A stretch of DNA of 27,341 bases from Flavobacterium psychrophilum (GTDB lineage: Bacteria > Bacteroidota > Bacteroidia > Flavobacteriales > Flavobacteriaceae): the NCBI GenBank assembly GCA_945869365.1, contig CAMBOW010000014.1, positions 1-27,341 of the forward strand. Reading direction: 5' to 3'. The number at the start of each line of letters is the position of its first letter. The stretch's first letter is position 1. The position numbers and the translations under genes are program-made. This document shows, piece after piece, positions 17,391 to 24,926 of the stretch. The notes beneath the pieces are model-generated. The model searched no databases and was not told the DNA's origin. It was given only the letters and a program-made list of their open reading frames with translations.

Positions 17391-17409
17391 AAGCAAAGGG
17401 ATTTTGCTT
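17391..17409. other. Short inverted repeat upstream of trhO
   Basis: AAGCAAA (17391-17397) and TTTGCTT (17403-17409) form a 7-bp stem with loop GGGAT, about 20 bases upstream of the trhO -33 box. It could be an operator, or only a chance hairpin. It has no T tract. Confidence 0.35.
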
Positions 17410-17447
17410 GTTGCCTTAAAAAGTTGAATTGGGCAAAATTACCCCAT

Positions 17448-17478
17448 AAAAAAACCACGCTATTGACGTGGTTTTTTT
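17448..17478 (-). terminator. Terminator after the bacilliredoxin gene
   Basis: The stem CCACG (17455-17459) and CGTGG (17467-17471) is extended by seven A bases and seven T bases on the outside, with a 7-base loop. It lies just beyond the bacilliredoxin stop codon at 17494 and is symmetric enough to work in both directions. Confidence 0.88.
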
Positions 17479-17493
17479 ATGTTCAATTGAGAC

Positions 17494-17904
17494 CTAGCAA
17501 TATTCTGCGTAGGCATCTTGCAAGTTTTCGGCAATCAACTCAGCGGGACGACCCTCAATGTGGTGACGCTCTAGCATGTGCACCAATTCACCATTTTTGA
17601 ACAAGGCCATGCAAGGCGATGAAGGGGGAAAAGGAAACATGTGCTGACGCGCTGCATCTACGGCCTCTTTGTCTACTCCAGCAAATACAGTTAGCAACTG
17701 ATCGGGTTTATTGGCGCCGGCCAAACTCATTTTGGCGCCTGGACGCGCATTGCGAGCGGCGCAACCGCATACAGAGTTAATGACAACCAAGGTTGTTCCT
17801 TCGTTTTTTAAGGCCAAATCTACGTCGGCTGCGGAGTATAAATTTTGAAAGCCCGAATCGGTAAGCTCGGCTCTCATGGGATTCACCATTTCTGCTGGAT
17901 ACAT
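17494..17904 (-). CDS. BrxA/BrxB-family bacilliredoxin (YphP/YqiW-like)
   Basis: This 136-residue protein has the CGC active site (Cys46-Gly47-Cys48 in [14 protein letters not shown]) and the MYPAEMV start and FPPSSPC segment of the YphP/YqiW family. In Firmicutes such proteins remove bacillithiol from oxidised protein thiols; in Flavobacterium the same fold is taken to act as a thiol-disulfide reductant. An upstream ATG at 17958 would add 18 residues, but it is upstream of the predicted transcription start and lacks family similarity, so 17904 is preferred. It ends in a clear terminator and is a single-gene unit. Confidence 0.9.
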   Translation of the reverse strand: MYPAEMVNPMRAELTDSGFQNLYSAADVDLALKNEGTTLVVINSVCGCAARNARPGAKMSLAGANKPDQLLTVFAGVDKEAVDAARQHMFPFPPSSPCMALFKNGELVHMLERHHIEGRPAELIAENLQDAYAEYC

Positions 17905-17947
17905 ACTATTTGTGTTTAGATTGAGGAAATTTATGTAAAATTCGAGA

Positions 17948-17955
17948 CAAAGATA
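17948..17955 (-). promoter_or_regulatory. -7 promoter element for the bacilliredoxin gene
   Basis: The minus strand reads TATCTTTG, a perfect TAnnTTTG match 43 bases before the ATG at 17904. A -33 TTG is not seen at the usual distance. The element also argues against the longer start at 17958. Confidence 0.5.
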
Positions 17956-18015
17956 CACAGAAATTGACCTATATTTTGTTGTGCTTTAGGAGAAATTTAG
18001 GAAATCTTGTTGGGT

Positions 18016-18978
18016 TTAGGCGCTGTATTTTTCCTTGATTTTGTCCACAATCACTTGGGCCAATTTGAGATGACTTTCGTGGGTCCAACCGGCGATGTGT
18101 GGCGAAAGCAATACGTTGGGCATGGCCAATAAGGCATGGAAAGCAGCAGGAATTTCGGTGTCATTATCCAGAAGCAAGGTCTCGAAGGAACTTTTTTCAA
18201 ATTCCAACACATCAAGGCCTGCGCCCAAAATTTGGCCACTTTGTAATGCCTCCACCAAATCGGCAGTGACTACATTTTTACCGCGTGCGGTGTTGATGAG
18301 CCAAAACGGTTTGGCAAAAGCATCTATAAAATTCTTGTTTACCAGTTGATGCGTGAGCGTCGTTAAAGGCACATGCAAACTGAGCACATCGGCTTGTTGT
18401 TGCAGTTCTTGGAGGGAAACTTGTTGGGCATGGGCATCGCCTATATTTTTTTGGATATCGTAACACAGCACCTTGAGGTCAAAGCCCTGCAATTTTTTGG
18501 CAAATGATTTTCCCATGTTGCCATAGCCAATGAGTCCGATGGTTTTCCCTTCGAGTTCATGGCCACGGTTTCCTTCGCGTTGCCACACTCCTTTGCGTAT
18601 TTGAGCATTGGCCTGATTTAAGTTGTTGAACAAGTTGAGTAGCATCCCCAAAGCGTGTTCGCCCACGGCATTGCTATTCCCTTCGGGAGCAGCAATGAGG
18701 GTAATGTTTTTTTCGTGCGCGTAGTCACAATCGATGCTTTCGAGTCCGGCGCCAACGCGGGCAATGAATTGCAACTGGGTAGCGCTGTCGATAAATGCTT
18801 GGTCTAAAGGGAAACGGCTGCGGATTACGATGCCATGGTACTCGGGCATGCGTGCCATGATTTTGGCTTTGGACGAGGTGAAATCGGCGGTATTGGAAAA
18901 ACCCAAAGACTCGAGCGTGTCCCATAAATAGGGATGATTGCTGTCGAGGTGAAGAATGTGTATCGTGTTCAAATCCAT
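18016..18978 (-). CDS. D-2-hydroxyacid dehydrogenase (phosphoglycerate dehydrogenase-like)
   Basis: This 320-residue protein belongs to the D-isomer-specific 2-hydroxyacid dehydrogenases. It has the Rossmann glycine motif GLIGYGNMG (148-156) and an acidic Asp173 at the end of the second beta-strand, which favours NAD over NADP. The catalytic set is Arg232 (NTARGK), Glu261 and His294 (SPHIAGW). Substrates of the family include 3-phosphoglycerate, glycerate and lactate. It lacks the C-terminal ACT-type regulatory domain of long SerA enzymes, so a serA assignment is uncertain. It is downstream of mgtE but is separated from it by a palindromic intergenic element, so it may have its own promoter. 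Confidence 0.88.
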   Translation of the reverse strand: MDLNTIHILHLDSNHPYLWDTLESLGFSNTADFTSSKAKIMARMPEYHGIVIRSRFPLDQAFIDSATQLQFIARVGAGLESIDCDYAHEKNITLIAAPEGNSNAVGEHALGMLLNLFNNLNQANAQIRKGVWQREGNRGHELEGKTIGLIGYGNMGKSFAKKLQGFDLKVLCYDIQKNIGDAHAQQVSLQELQQQADVLSLHVPLTTLTHQLVNKNFIDAFAKPFWLINTARGKNVVTADLVEALQSGQILGAGLDVLEFEKSSFETLLLDNDTEIPAAFHALLAMPNVLLSPHIAGWTHESHLKLAQVIVDKIKEKYSA

Positions 18979-19005
18979 GGCGTGTGTTTGTTTTTTGGGC
19001 GCATT

Positions 19006-19080
19006 AGCGATGGCAGTGGCATCCTTTTGTTTAGGCTAGCCGGATCAAAAGATACAACGGACAGCGCGACCTGAACAGGG
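19006..19080. repeat. Candidate dispersed intergenic palindromic element
   Basis: The gap between the mgtE stop and the dehydrogenase start holds an imperfect palindrome. The left arm GCGATGGCAGTGGCATCCTTTT (split at about 19008-19029) mirrors the right arm AAAAGATACAACGGACAGCG (19047-19066) with mismatches. The centre contains the palindrome GGCTAGCC (19034-19041), and CCTGAACAGG (19070-19079) follows. The minus strand reads TATCTTTTG at 19046-19054, close to a -7 promoter motif. From memory it resembles short intergenic repeats in Flavobacterium genomes; there is no second copy in this window. Confidence 0.4.
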
Positions 19081-19091
19081 AATGCCCAAGC

Positions 19092-20444
19092 TTAAAATCC
19101 CAAAATCAATTTGGCGATCGAAAAATAAATTAATATCCCGCAAATGTCGTTGCTGGTGGTGATAAAAGGTCCGGTGGCCAAAGCGGGATCGATGCCAAAT
19201 TTGTCAAGCAACAACGGAATAAAGGTGCCTATCAACGAGGCGATGATGATTACAGAAACCAAGGCTATGGTTACAATAATGCCGATGATGATTTCGACAT
19301 TGAGTAAAAAATGACTGCCTACAAAGAGGATGGCGGCCAAAATTACGCCATTGAGTAAACTCAAGGAAACTTCTTTGAGTAATCGATTGATAATGGATCC
19401 GCTCAGGGTGTCGTTGGCCAAACCTTGCACGATAATCGCCGAGGATTGTACCCCCACGTTTCCGGCCATCGCGGCAATAAGCGGCGTGAAGAAAAACAAG
19501 TTGCCGTGGTTGAGCATGGCGCCTTCAAAAAGGCCCAACACTTTTACGGTAATAAATCCGCCCAACAGCGCCAACACCAACCAAGGCAAACGGGCTTTGG
19601 TCAATTCGATGATGCTGTCATCGGCTTCTACGTCTTGGGAGATCCCCGCCGCCAACTGGTAATCTTTGTCGGCTTCATCCTTAATTACGTCTACGATATC
19701 ATCAATGGTAATGCGGCCTACCAAGCGACCCAGTTCGTCGACTACAGGAATGGCCTCTAAATCATATTTTTGCATGATACGCGCCACTTCGACGTCGTCG
19801 GTATGTACTTTTACGTAATTTAGTTTACTAATGTATACTTGGCTAATGGGAGTTTTGGTCGAGGTAGTCAATAAATCTTTTAAGGACAAACGGCCTTTTA
19901 ATCGATCTTCGTCGTCAACTACATAGATAGAATGTACACGGGAGATGTTTTCGGCCTGGATACGCATTTCTTTGACACAGGTGAGCACGTTCCAGTTTTC
20001 GTTGACTTTCACCAACTCTTTGTGCATGATTCCTCCTGCGGTATCTTCGTCGTAACGCAGCAATTCGACAATGTCTTTGGCGTGTTCTGCGTCTTGCAGC
20101 TCGGAGATTACCTCTTCTTTTCGGTCTCGAGAAAGTTCGGCGATGATATCCGCCGCATCATTGGTTTCTAATTCATCTAATTCTTCTGCAATCTCTTTGG
20201 GCGAAAGTCGATTCAAGATGTTTTCACGCAAATCATCTTCCAACTCCAAGAGTATTTCAGCCGTTTTCTCGGAATCTAATACCTTAAAAATATAGGTGGC
20301 TTCGTCAAAATCGAGTTCGTCAAGAATCTCGGCGATATCAGCATGGTGTAAATCATTCAACAACAATTCAAGCTGATTGTCATTCTTTTCCTGAATGAAT
20401 TGCTCGAGTTGTTGAATAAGTTCTTTGCTGATTTTAAATTCCAT
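19092..20444 (-). CDS. mgtE: Magnesium transporter MgtE
   Basis: This 450-residue protein has the full MgtE architecture. The N-terminal superhelical domain (about 1-130) has [24 protein letters not shown] and [13 protein letters not shown]. Two CBS domains (about 135-255) follow, with [17 protein letters not shown] and [20 protein letters not shown]. About five membrane helices (about 280-450) end the protein, with the family motif [18 protein letters not shown], including the pore Asp. The cytosolic domains sense Mg2+ and close the channel when it is abundant. It overlaps the end of rsmA by 11 bases, so translation is probably coupled; no leader or Mg2+ riboswitch can sit in front of it. 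Confidence 0.95.
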   Translation of the reverse strand: MEFKISKELIQQLEQFIQEKNDNQLELLLNDLHHADIAEILDELDFDEATYIFKVLDSEKTAEILLELEDDLRENILNRLSPKEIAEELDELETNDAADIIAELSRDRKEEVISELQDAEHAKDIVELLRYDEDTAGGIMHKELVKVNENWNVLTCVKEMRIQAENISRVHSIYVVDDEDRLKGRLSLKDLLTTSTKTPISQVYISKLNYVKVHTDDVEVARIMQKYDLEAIPVVDELGRLVGRITIDDIVDVIKDEADKDYQLAAGISQDVEADDSIIELTKARLPWLVLALLGGFITVKVLGLFEGAMLNHGNLFFFTPLIAAMAGNVGVQSSAIIVQGLANDTLSGSIINRLLKEVSLSLLNGVILAAILFVGSHFLLNVEIIIGIIVTIALVSVIIIASLIGTFIPLLLDKFGIDPALATGPFITTSNDICGILIYFSIAKLILGF

Positions 20445-21213
20445 CGGAAGCTATTTTTTGCGTTAGTCCAATAAATTGATCGACGTCCAGTTGCTCAGGA
20501 CGGAGGTCAAAGATACTATCTTCTCGCAAATTATCAGATAAATTTAATGTTTTTAAACTGTTACGTAGTGTTTTACGGCGCTGCTGGAAGGCGGTTTTCA
20601 CTACAGTAAAAAACAATTTTTCGGAACAGGGAAGGGTGTAATTATCTTTTCGAATTAGCCGAAGCACTCCCGATTTTACTTTAGGTGGCGGGATAAATAC
20701 GTCTTCGTGCACAGTAAACAAATATTCGGCATGGTAAAAGGCTTGGACCAAAACCGATAAAATACCGTAGGCTTTACTTCCTTTTTTTTCGCAGATGCGT
20801 TGCGCCACTTCTTTTTGAAACATGCCCGAAAACTCGGGTACTTGCTGCCGGTTTTCCAACATGCGAAACACAATTTGAGTAGAAATGTTGTATGGGAAAT
20901 TTCCAATAATGGCATAGGGCTTGTCTTGAAAAATGGCCGAAAAATCGTATTTCAAAAAATCTTGTGCAATAATTTTTCCGGCCAATTGCGGGTATTTTTC
21001 CTGCAAATACCCCACTGATTCGGTATCAATCTCGACTACATAGGTCGTAACGGGTTTGGGCAATAAATACTTGGTGAGCACGCCCATGCCGGGACCAATT
21101 TCTAAAACCGTATCGTAGCCATTTAGCGTTAAGGTGTCGGCGATAGCTTGCGCAATGGTTTCGTCTTTAAGAAAATGCTGTCCTAAATGCTTCTTGGCCT
21201 TTACCTTTTCCAT
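20434..21213 (-). CDS. rsmA: 16S rRNA (adenine1518/1519-N6)-dimethyltransferase
   Basis: This 259-residue protein starts with [13 protein letters not shown], the N-terminal signature of RsmA/KsgA. It has the SAM-binding loop [12 protein letters not shown] and the catalytic motif NFPYNIS, in which the family usually has N(L/F)PYNIS. It dimethylates two adenosines near the 3' end of 16S rRNA during late 30S assembly; loss gives kasugamycin resistance in many bacteria. It lies between the DUF4286 gene (23 bases upstream) and mgtE (11-base overlap), in the serS-to-mgtE run. Also named ksgA. Confidence 0.96.
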   Translation of the reverse strand: MEKVKAKKHLGQHFLKDETIAQAIADTLTLNGYDTVLEIGPGMGVLTKYLLPKPVTTYVVEIDTESVGYLQEKYPQLAGKIIAQDFLKYDFSAIFQDKPYAIIGNFPYNISTQIVFRMLENRQQVPEFSGMFQKEVAQRICEKKGSKAYGILSVLVQAFYHAEYLFTVHEDVFIPPPKVKSGVLRLIRKDNYTLPCSEKLFFTVVKTAFQQRRKTLRNSLKTLNLSDNLREDSIFDLRPEQLDVDQFIGLTQKIASDGI

Positions 21214-21236
21214 GGGAATAACTGTGTTTGGGAAAT

Positions 21237-21560
21237 TTAGTTGGGTTGAAAAAACTCGGCCACCAGGGCCAATTCGGTGCGAAAAGCCAGCATTTTATCA
21301 CCAAAAAGTCGGGCGCCTTCTTCCCGCAAGCGGGGCGCGTCTTCTTGGTAATAGCGTTCGAGCATTTCCTTGTTTACGGCAGCGTATTGTATGGCATAGG
21401 TTTGTCCGCCCAGCTCCTCTTCGACCAACACTTTGACCATGCGTGCCGATAAAAATTTTCCGGTAGCCAAGACTTCCTTGATGTGTTTTTCTTGCATCCA
21501 CTGCATCCACTGGTCGTGCACACTTTCGTGTATGTTGACGGTTACATTGTAGTAAATCAT
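21237..21560 (-). CDS. DUF4286 family protein
   Basis: This is a 107-residue cytoplasmic protein of unknown function. It begins [26 protein letters not shown] and has a short alpha-beta (ferredoxin-like) look, with a conserved-looking tail [18 protein letters not shown] possible upstream ATG at 21617 adds 19 residues that are charged and inside the TPR gene's end; the family start supports 21560, which gives a 10-base gap to the TPR stop. DUF4286 genes sit beside rsmA in Bacteroidota (recollection), which hints at a link to ribosome maturation, but no role is shown. Confidence 0.85.
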   Translation of the reverse strand: MIYYNVTVNIHESVHDQWMQWMQEKHIKEVLATGKFLSARMVKVLVEEELGGQTYAIQYAAVNKEMLERYYQEDAPRLREEGARLFGDKMLAFRTELALVAEFFQPN

Positions 21561-21570
21561 AGTCTTGTTT

Positions 21571-23379
21571 TTATTGCGTTTTATCGCCCCGCAACACACG
21601 AAATTTTTTGCGGGCATCGGTATAGTAAATGCTGTCTTCGTGATGCAGAATCACATACTCGTAGGCGGCCATCGCTTTTTGTTTGCAGGCAGCCAAATAG
21701 GTTGGATCGGCCGTGTTGGCCTCTACTAGGCTGCGGTAGATTTCGGCCAAAAAATAATTTGCTTCGTCATTATAGATACCCTCCTTAAACTGTGCAATAA
21801 GGGACTCGTAGTAGGGAATGGCCTCCGAGATTTTCCCCATTTTTTCCTGCAGTTTAGCCAATCGGTAGCTTGTTACTTCTTCTATTTCTTGGCCTTTGTA
21901 GGTTTTAGCCATGGCTTCATAGGCCAAGAACGCTTCTTGGTTTTTGTTTTGGAAATTCAAAAAATCAGCCTTGGCCAAACTTTTCAAGGCGATTTGGGTA
22001 GAATCGGCCACGGTGGCGTCGCTGATGAGTAAAAAATAATCGAGGGCGTCGTTGGCAATGAGTTGTGTTGACGCCGATTTGAGCGCTTTAAATTGTTGTT
22101 GTGCCCAAGTGAATTCGGTGGTATAATAGCTGGTTTTGGCCGATTTTAAACTGGCTTCGTGGCCGATTTCATTGTCTTTTAATTCCTCTTCAATCTGGCT
22201 GTAATAAATGAGCGCCTGATTGAAGTTTTGTTCAAATACCAAAATATCGGCCAATTCCATTTTGAGCTCGGCTTTTTGAAATCCATTGAGTGGCAATTCT
22301 AAGGCTTGCTTCAAGCATTTTTTTGCCGCAGCCCCCTGTTGCAGGATAAAAGCTAAATAATGCGCGTAGCTTTTTTGCAACGGCAGCGTAAATGGCGTTT
22401 GCCCAAAGCGTTTCAGCAACAATTCATAATCGGCGGTGAGTTGGGGGAGATCAGTTGTTTGGGCCACCTCGATGCGCATTTGCAACAAATAGGTGTGTGA
22501 TTTTACGAGCAATTCTACGTCTTTGCTGTTTTCTAATATAAAAGTCAAGATTTCTTTGGCCGTTTCTTTGGCTCCTTCGTCACGGGAAAGTTGCGCCAAA
22601 TTGATGATGTTGGCCAAGGATTCAGGGTTGCGCTTGTACACCGCTTTTTCTTGGGTAAAGGCTTTGCCATATTGGCGTTGCTGCACATAATACCAACTGA
22701 GCAATTGATTCCAAAATAGATCTGGATTTTTTTGAGCGCGTAAGAGCAGTGCTTTTTTTAAGGTTTCGTGAAAATTGACACTGGCGTCTTCTTGCATAAA
22801 ACGCAACAATTGGTTTTGAATGAGCGGCAAATTTTGTGGATTCACATAGGCTTCGGTGAGAAAGGTGTCGATCATTTGATCGGTATGACCCAGCTGCCCG
22901 TGCAACAAAGCCAGTTGAAAATTGAAGTTCATTTGCGGCGCCAAACTCAAGGCCAATTCGTAGGATTGCAGTGCGTAATCCAACAACACGTGGCGCTCAA
23001 AAGTAATGGCGATACCGTAGGCTTCGTTGGGGTTTTTGCGAATTTTATCGAGGGCTTGCTCGTAGTGTTTTTTGGCTTTCTCGGGCAGTTTTTGCAACTG
23101 ATAATTGTAGCCCAATTCAACCAAAAGTGAGGCCTGTTGAAATTGTTTGCTGCGGTTAAATAAGTTTTTTTCGGCCCCTTGAAAGTCTTGTAATTGTTGT
23201 TGACACTCCACAACTCGCTGAAAATAGAGCGAATTGTAGGGCTGTGCCCCCAAGAGCGATTCATAACTGATTTTGGCTTTTTCGAACTCCCCTTTGTCAA
23301 AATAATTTTGCGCCAATTGCTCGTTCTGCGACCAAAGTTGCCAACAGATTAAGCACAAAATTACACTGAGTTTCTTCAT
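21571..23379 (-). CDS. Secreted or periplasmic tetratricopeptide-repeat protein
   Basis: This 602-residue protein has a signal peptide (about 1-18, MKKLSVILCLICWQLWSQ). The rest is TPR-like helix pairs, e.g. AQNYFDKGEFEKAKISYESLL near 24-44, LGYNYQLQKLPEKAKKHYEQAL near 93-114, and later LILADILVFEQNFNQALIYY-like and AKLQEKMGKISEAIPYYESL units. TPR proteins act as scaffolds for protein complexes; the partner is unknown. It is found in the periplasm or on the outer membrane in most Bacteroidota homologues. It lies 79 bases after serS and 10 bases before the DUF4286 gene, and no promoter is evident, so it is likely in the serS operon. Confidence 0.85.
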   Translation of the reverse strand: MKKLSVILCLICWQLWSQNEQLAQNYFDKGEFEKAKISYESLLGAQPYNSLYFQRVVECQQQLQDFQGAEKNLFNRSKQFQQASLLVELGYNYQLQKLPEKAKKHYEQALDKIRKNPNEAYGIAITFERHVLLDYALQSYELALSLAPQMNFNFQLALLHGQLGHTDQMIDTFLTEAYVNPQNLPLIQNQLLRFMQEDASVNFHETLKKALLLRAQKNPDLFWNQLLSWYYVQQRQYGKAFTQEKAVYKRNPESLANIINLAQLSRDEGAKETAKEILTFILENSKDVELLVKSHTYLLQMRIEVAQTTDLPQLTADYELLLKRFGQTPFTLPLQKSYAHYLAFILQQGAAAKKCLKQALELPLNGFQKAELKMELADILVFEQNFNQALIYYSQIEEELKDNEIGHEASLKSAKTSYYTTEFTWAQQQFKALKSASTQLIANDALDYFLLISDATVADSTQIALKSLAKADFLNFQNKNQEAFLAYEAMAKTYKGQEIEEVTSYRLAKLQEKMGKISEAIPYYESLIAQFKEGIYNDEANYFLAEIYRSLVEANTADPTYLAACKQKAMAAYEYVILHHEDSIYYTDARKKFRVLRGDKTQ

Positions 23380-23458
23380 GTTTAAAAGCTTATTAAACCT
23401 AGTTGCCGCAGCTGCTTTTGGCGATTATCCGTTTCCGTAACTTGCGAAAGTCTAGATC

Positions 23459-24730
23459 CTAATTTATGAGGTCAAATCCGGTGTAGGGACGCAACACCTC
23501 AGGAATTACAATGCCGTCAGCAGTTTGGTAGTTTTCTAAAATGCCCGCCAATACACGGGGCAAGGCCAAGGAGCTGCCGTTGAGGGTATGCGCCAACTGG
23601 GTTTTTCCGTCTTTGCCTTTGAAACGCAATTTTAGTCGGTTGGCTTGAAAGGTCTCAAAATTGGATACCGACGAGATTTCTAACCAACGGTCTTGGGCAG
23701 TAGAAAACACTTCAAAATCATAGGTCAAGGCCGAGGTAAATCCCATGTCTCCGCCACACAAACGCAAAATGCGGTAGGGCAATTTTAGTTCTTGCAACAG
23801 GGACTTCACGTGTTCCACCATGCCATCTAAGGCTTGGTACGAATTATCTGGGTGTTCAATGCGCACAATCTCAACTTTATCAAATTGGTGCAAACGATTC
23901 AATCCGCGCACATGAGCGCCATAAGATCCGGCTTCTCTTCTAAAACAAGGGGTATAACCGGTGCACAAAACAGGCAATTCATTTTCTGATAAAATCACAT
24001 CGCGAAATAAATTGGTTATCGGCACTTCGGCAGTTGGAATCAAATACAAATCGTCAATGCCCACGTGGTACATTTGTCCTTCTTTGTCGGGTAATTGGCC
24101 TGTGCCGTAGCCCGAAGCTTCGTTGACCAAATGGGGTACTTGGTATTCTTTGTAGCCTGCCGCAATATTTTTATCTAAAAAATAATTGATTAGCGCACGC
24201 TGCAAACGAGCACCTTTGCCTTTGTATACCGGAAATCCTGCTCCAGTAATTTTGGTGCCCAACTCAAAGTCGATGATGTCGTATTTTTTGACCAATTCCC
24301 AGTGCGGCATGGCCCCTTCGTGCAATACCGGAATGTCGCCTTCTTCAAATACGGTGAGGTTGTCTTCGGCTGAAGTTCCTGCAGGAACTATGTCGGCAGG
24401 CAAATTGGGCAGGGTATATAATTTTTGCTGCAAGGCAGTAGCCAATTGCTCGGTTTTCTCACTCAATTCTTTGCTTTGCTCTTTGAGTAGTACTGTTTTT
24501 TCTTTTAAAATGGCTGCTTTTTCGCGCTCACCCGATTTCATCATTTCGCCAATAGCAGCCGACAGTTTGTTGGCTTCGGTTAATACAGCATCCAATTCGA
24601 CTTGGACTGCCCGTCGGTTTTCGTCCAATTGAACCACTTCATTTACCACTTGGCTGGCCTCGATATTTCGTTTGGCCAAGGCAGCAATTATGTGTGCTTT
24701 ATGCTCGCGGATGTAGGCGATTTGTAACAT
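23459..24730 (-). CDS. serS: Seryl-tRNA synthetase
   Basis: This 423-residue class II synthetase has the N-terminal tRNA-binding coiled coil (about 30-105). The catalytic domain shows PTAEVPITNLF, motif 2 (FRREAGSYGAHVRGLNRLHQF) and motif 3 (EISSVSNFETFQANRLKLRF with NGSSLALPRVLAGILENYQ). It charges serine on tRNA-Ser, and probably also on tRNA-Sec where present. It is the first gene of the serS-TPR-DUF4286-rsmA-mgtE run and is preceded by a -7 element at 24776-24783. The length is normal and all motifs are intact. Confidence 0.97.
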   Translation of the reverse strand: MLQIAYIREHKAHIIAALAKRNIEASQVVNEVVQLDENRRAVQVELDAVLTEANKLSAAIGEMMKSGEREKAAILKEKTVLLKEQSKELSEKTEQLATALQQKLYTLPNLPADIVPAGTSAEDNLTVFEEGDIPVLHEGAMPHWELVKKYDIIDFELGTKITGAGFPVYKGKGARLQRALINYFLDKNIAAGYKEYQVPHLVNEASGYGTGQLPDKEGQMYHVGIDDLYLIPTAEVPITNLFRDVILSENELPVLCTGYTPCFRREAGSYGAHVRGLNRLHQFDKVEIVRIEHPDNSYQALDGMVEHVKSLLQELKLPYRILRLCGGDMGFTSALTYDFEVFSTAQDRWLEISSVSNFETFQANRLKLRFKGKDGKTQLAHTLNGSSLALPRVLAGILENYQTADGIVIPEVLRPYTGFDLIN

Positions 24731-24775
24731 GATTTTTCGGTGTATTTAGGTATAGAATATCGGTATTTTCGGGAG

Positions 24776-24783
24776 CAAATTTA
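24776..24783 (-). promoter_or_regulatory. -7 promoter element for the serS operon
   Basis: The minus strand reads TAAATTTG, matching TAnnTTTG, 45 bases before the serS ATG at 24730. No TTG at the -33 distance was found. Confidence 0.45.
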
Positions 24784-24883
24784 CGCAATTGTTTGAGAAA
24801 AAGGTGGGCGTATCCAAAAAAGAAATCAGTAGTAAATGGATGGTTTTTGCGTGTTAATCTCTACAAATTAAAAATTTTAAGAA

Positions 24884-24911
24884 TTGTTTCTCGATTAATT
24901 ATATACATTCG
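24884..24911 (+). promoter_or_regulatory. Candidate promoter of the M1 aminopeptidase gene
   Basis: TTG (24884-24886) is followed after 17 bases by TACATTCG (24904-24911), one mismatch from TAnnTTTG. The ATG at 24927 is only 15 bases further, so the leader would be very short. The 196-base gap to serS is divergent and contains both promoters. Confidence 0.45.
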
Positions 24912-24926
24912 CAAAAAAATTCAAAC

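Noticed and set aside
20434..20460. A Mg2+ riboswitch before mgtE
   Set aside because: mgtE overlaps the rsmA gene, leaving no leader for such an element.
24186..24632. A 148-codon open frame opposite serS
   Set aside because: It lies fully inside a conserved synthetase gene on the other strand and has no domain or initiation signal.
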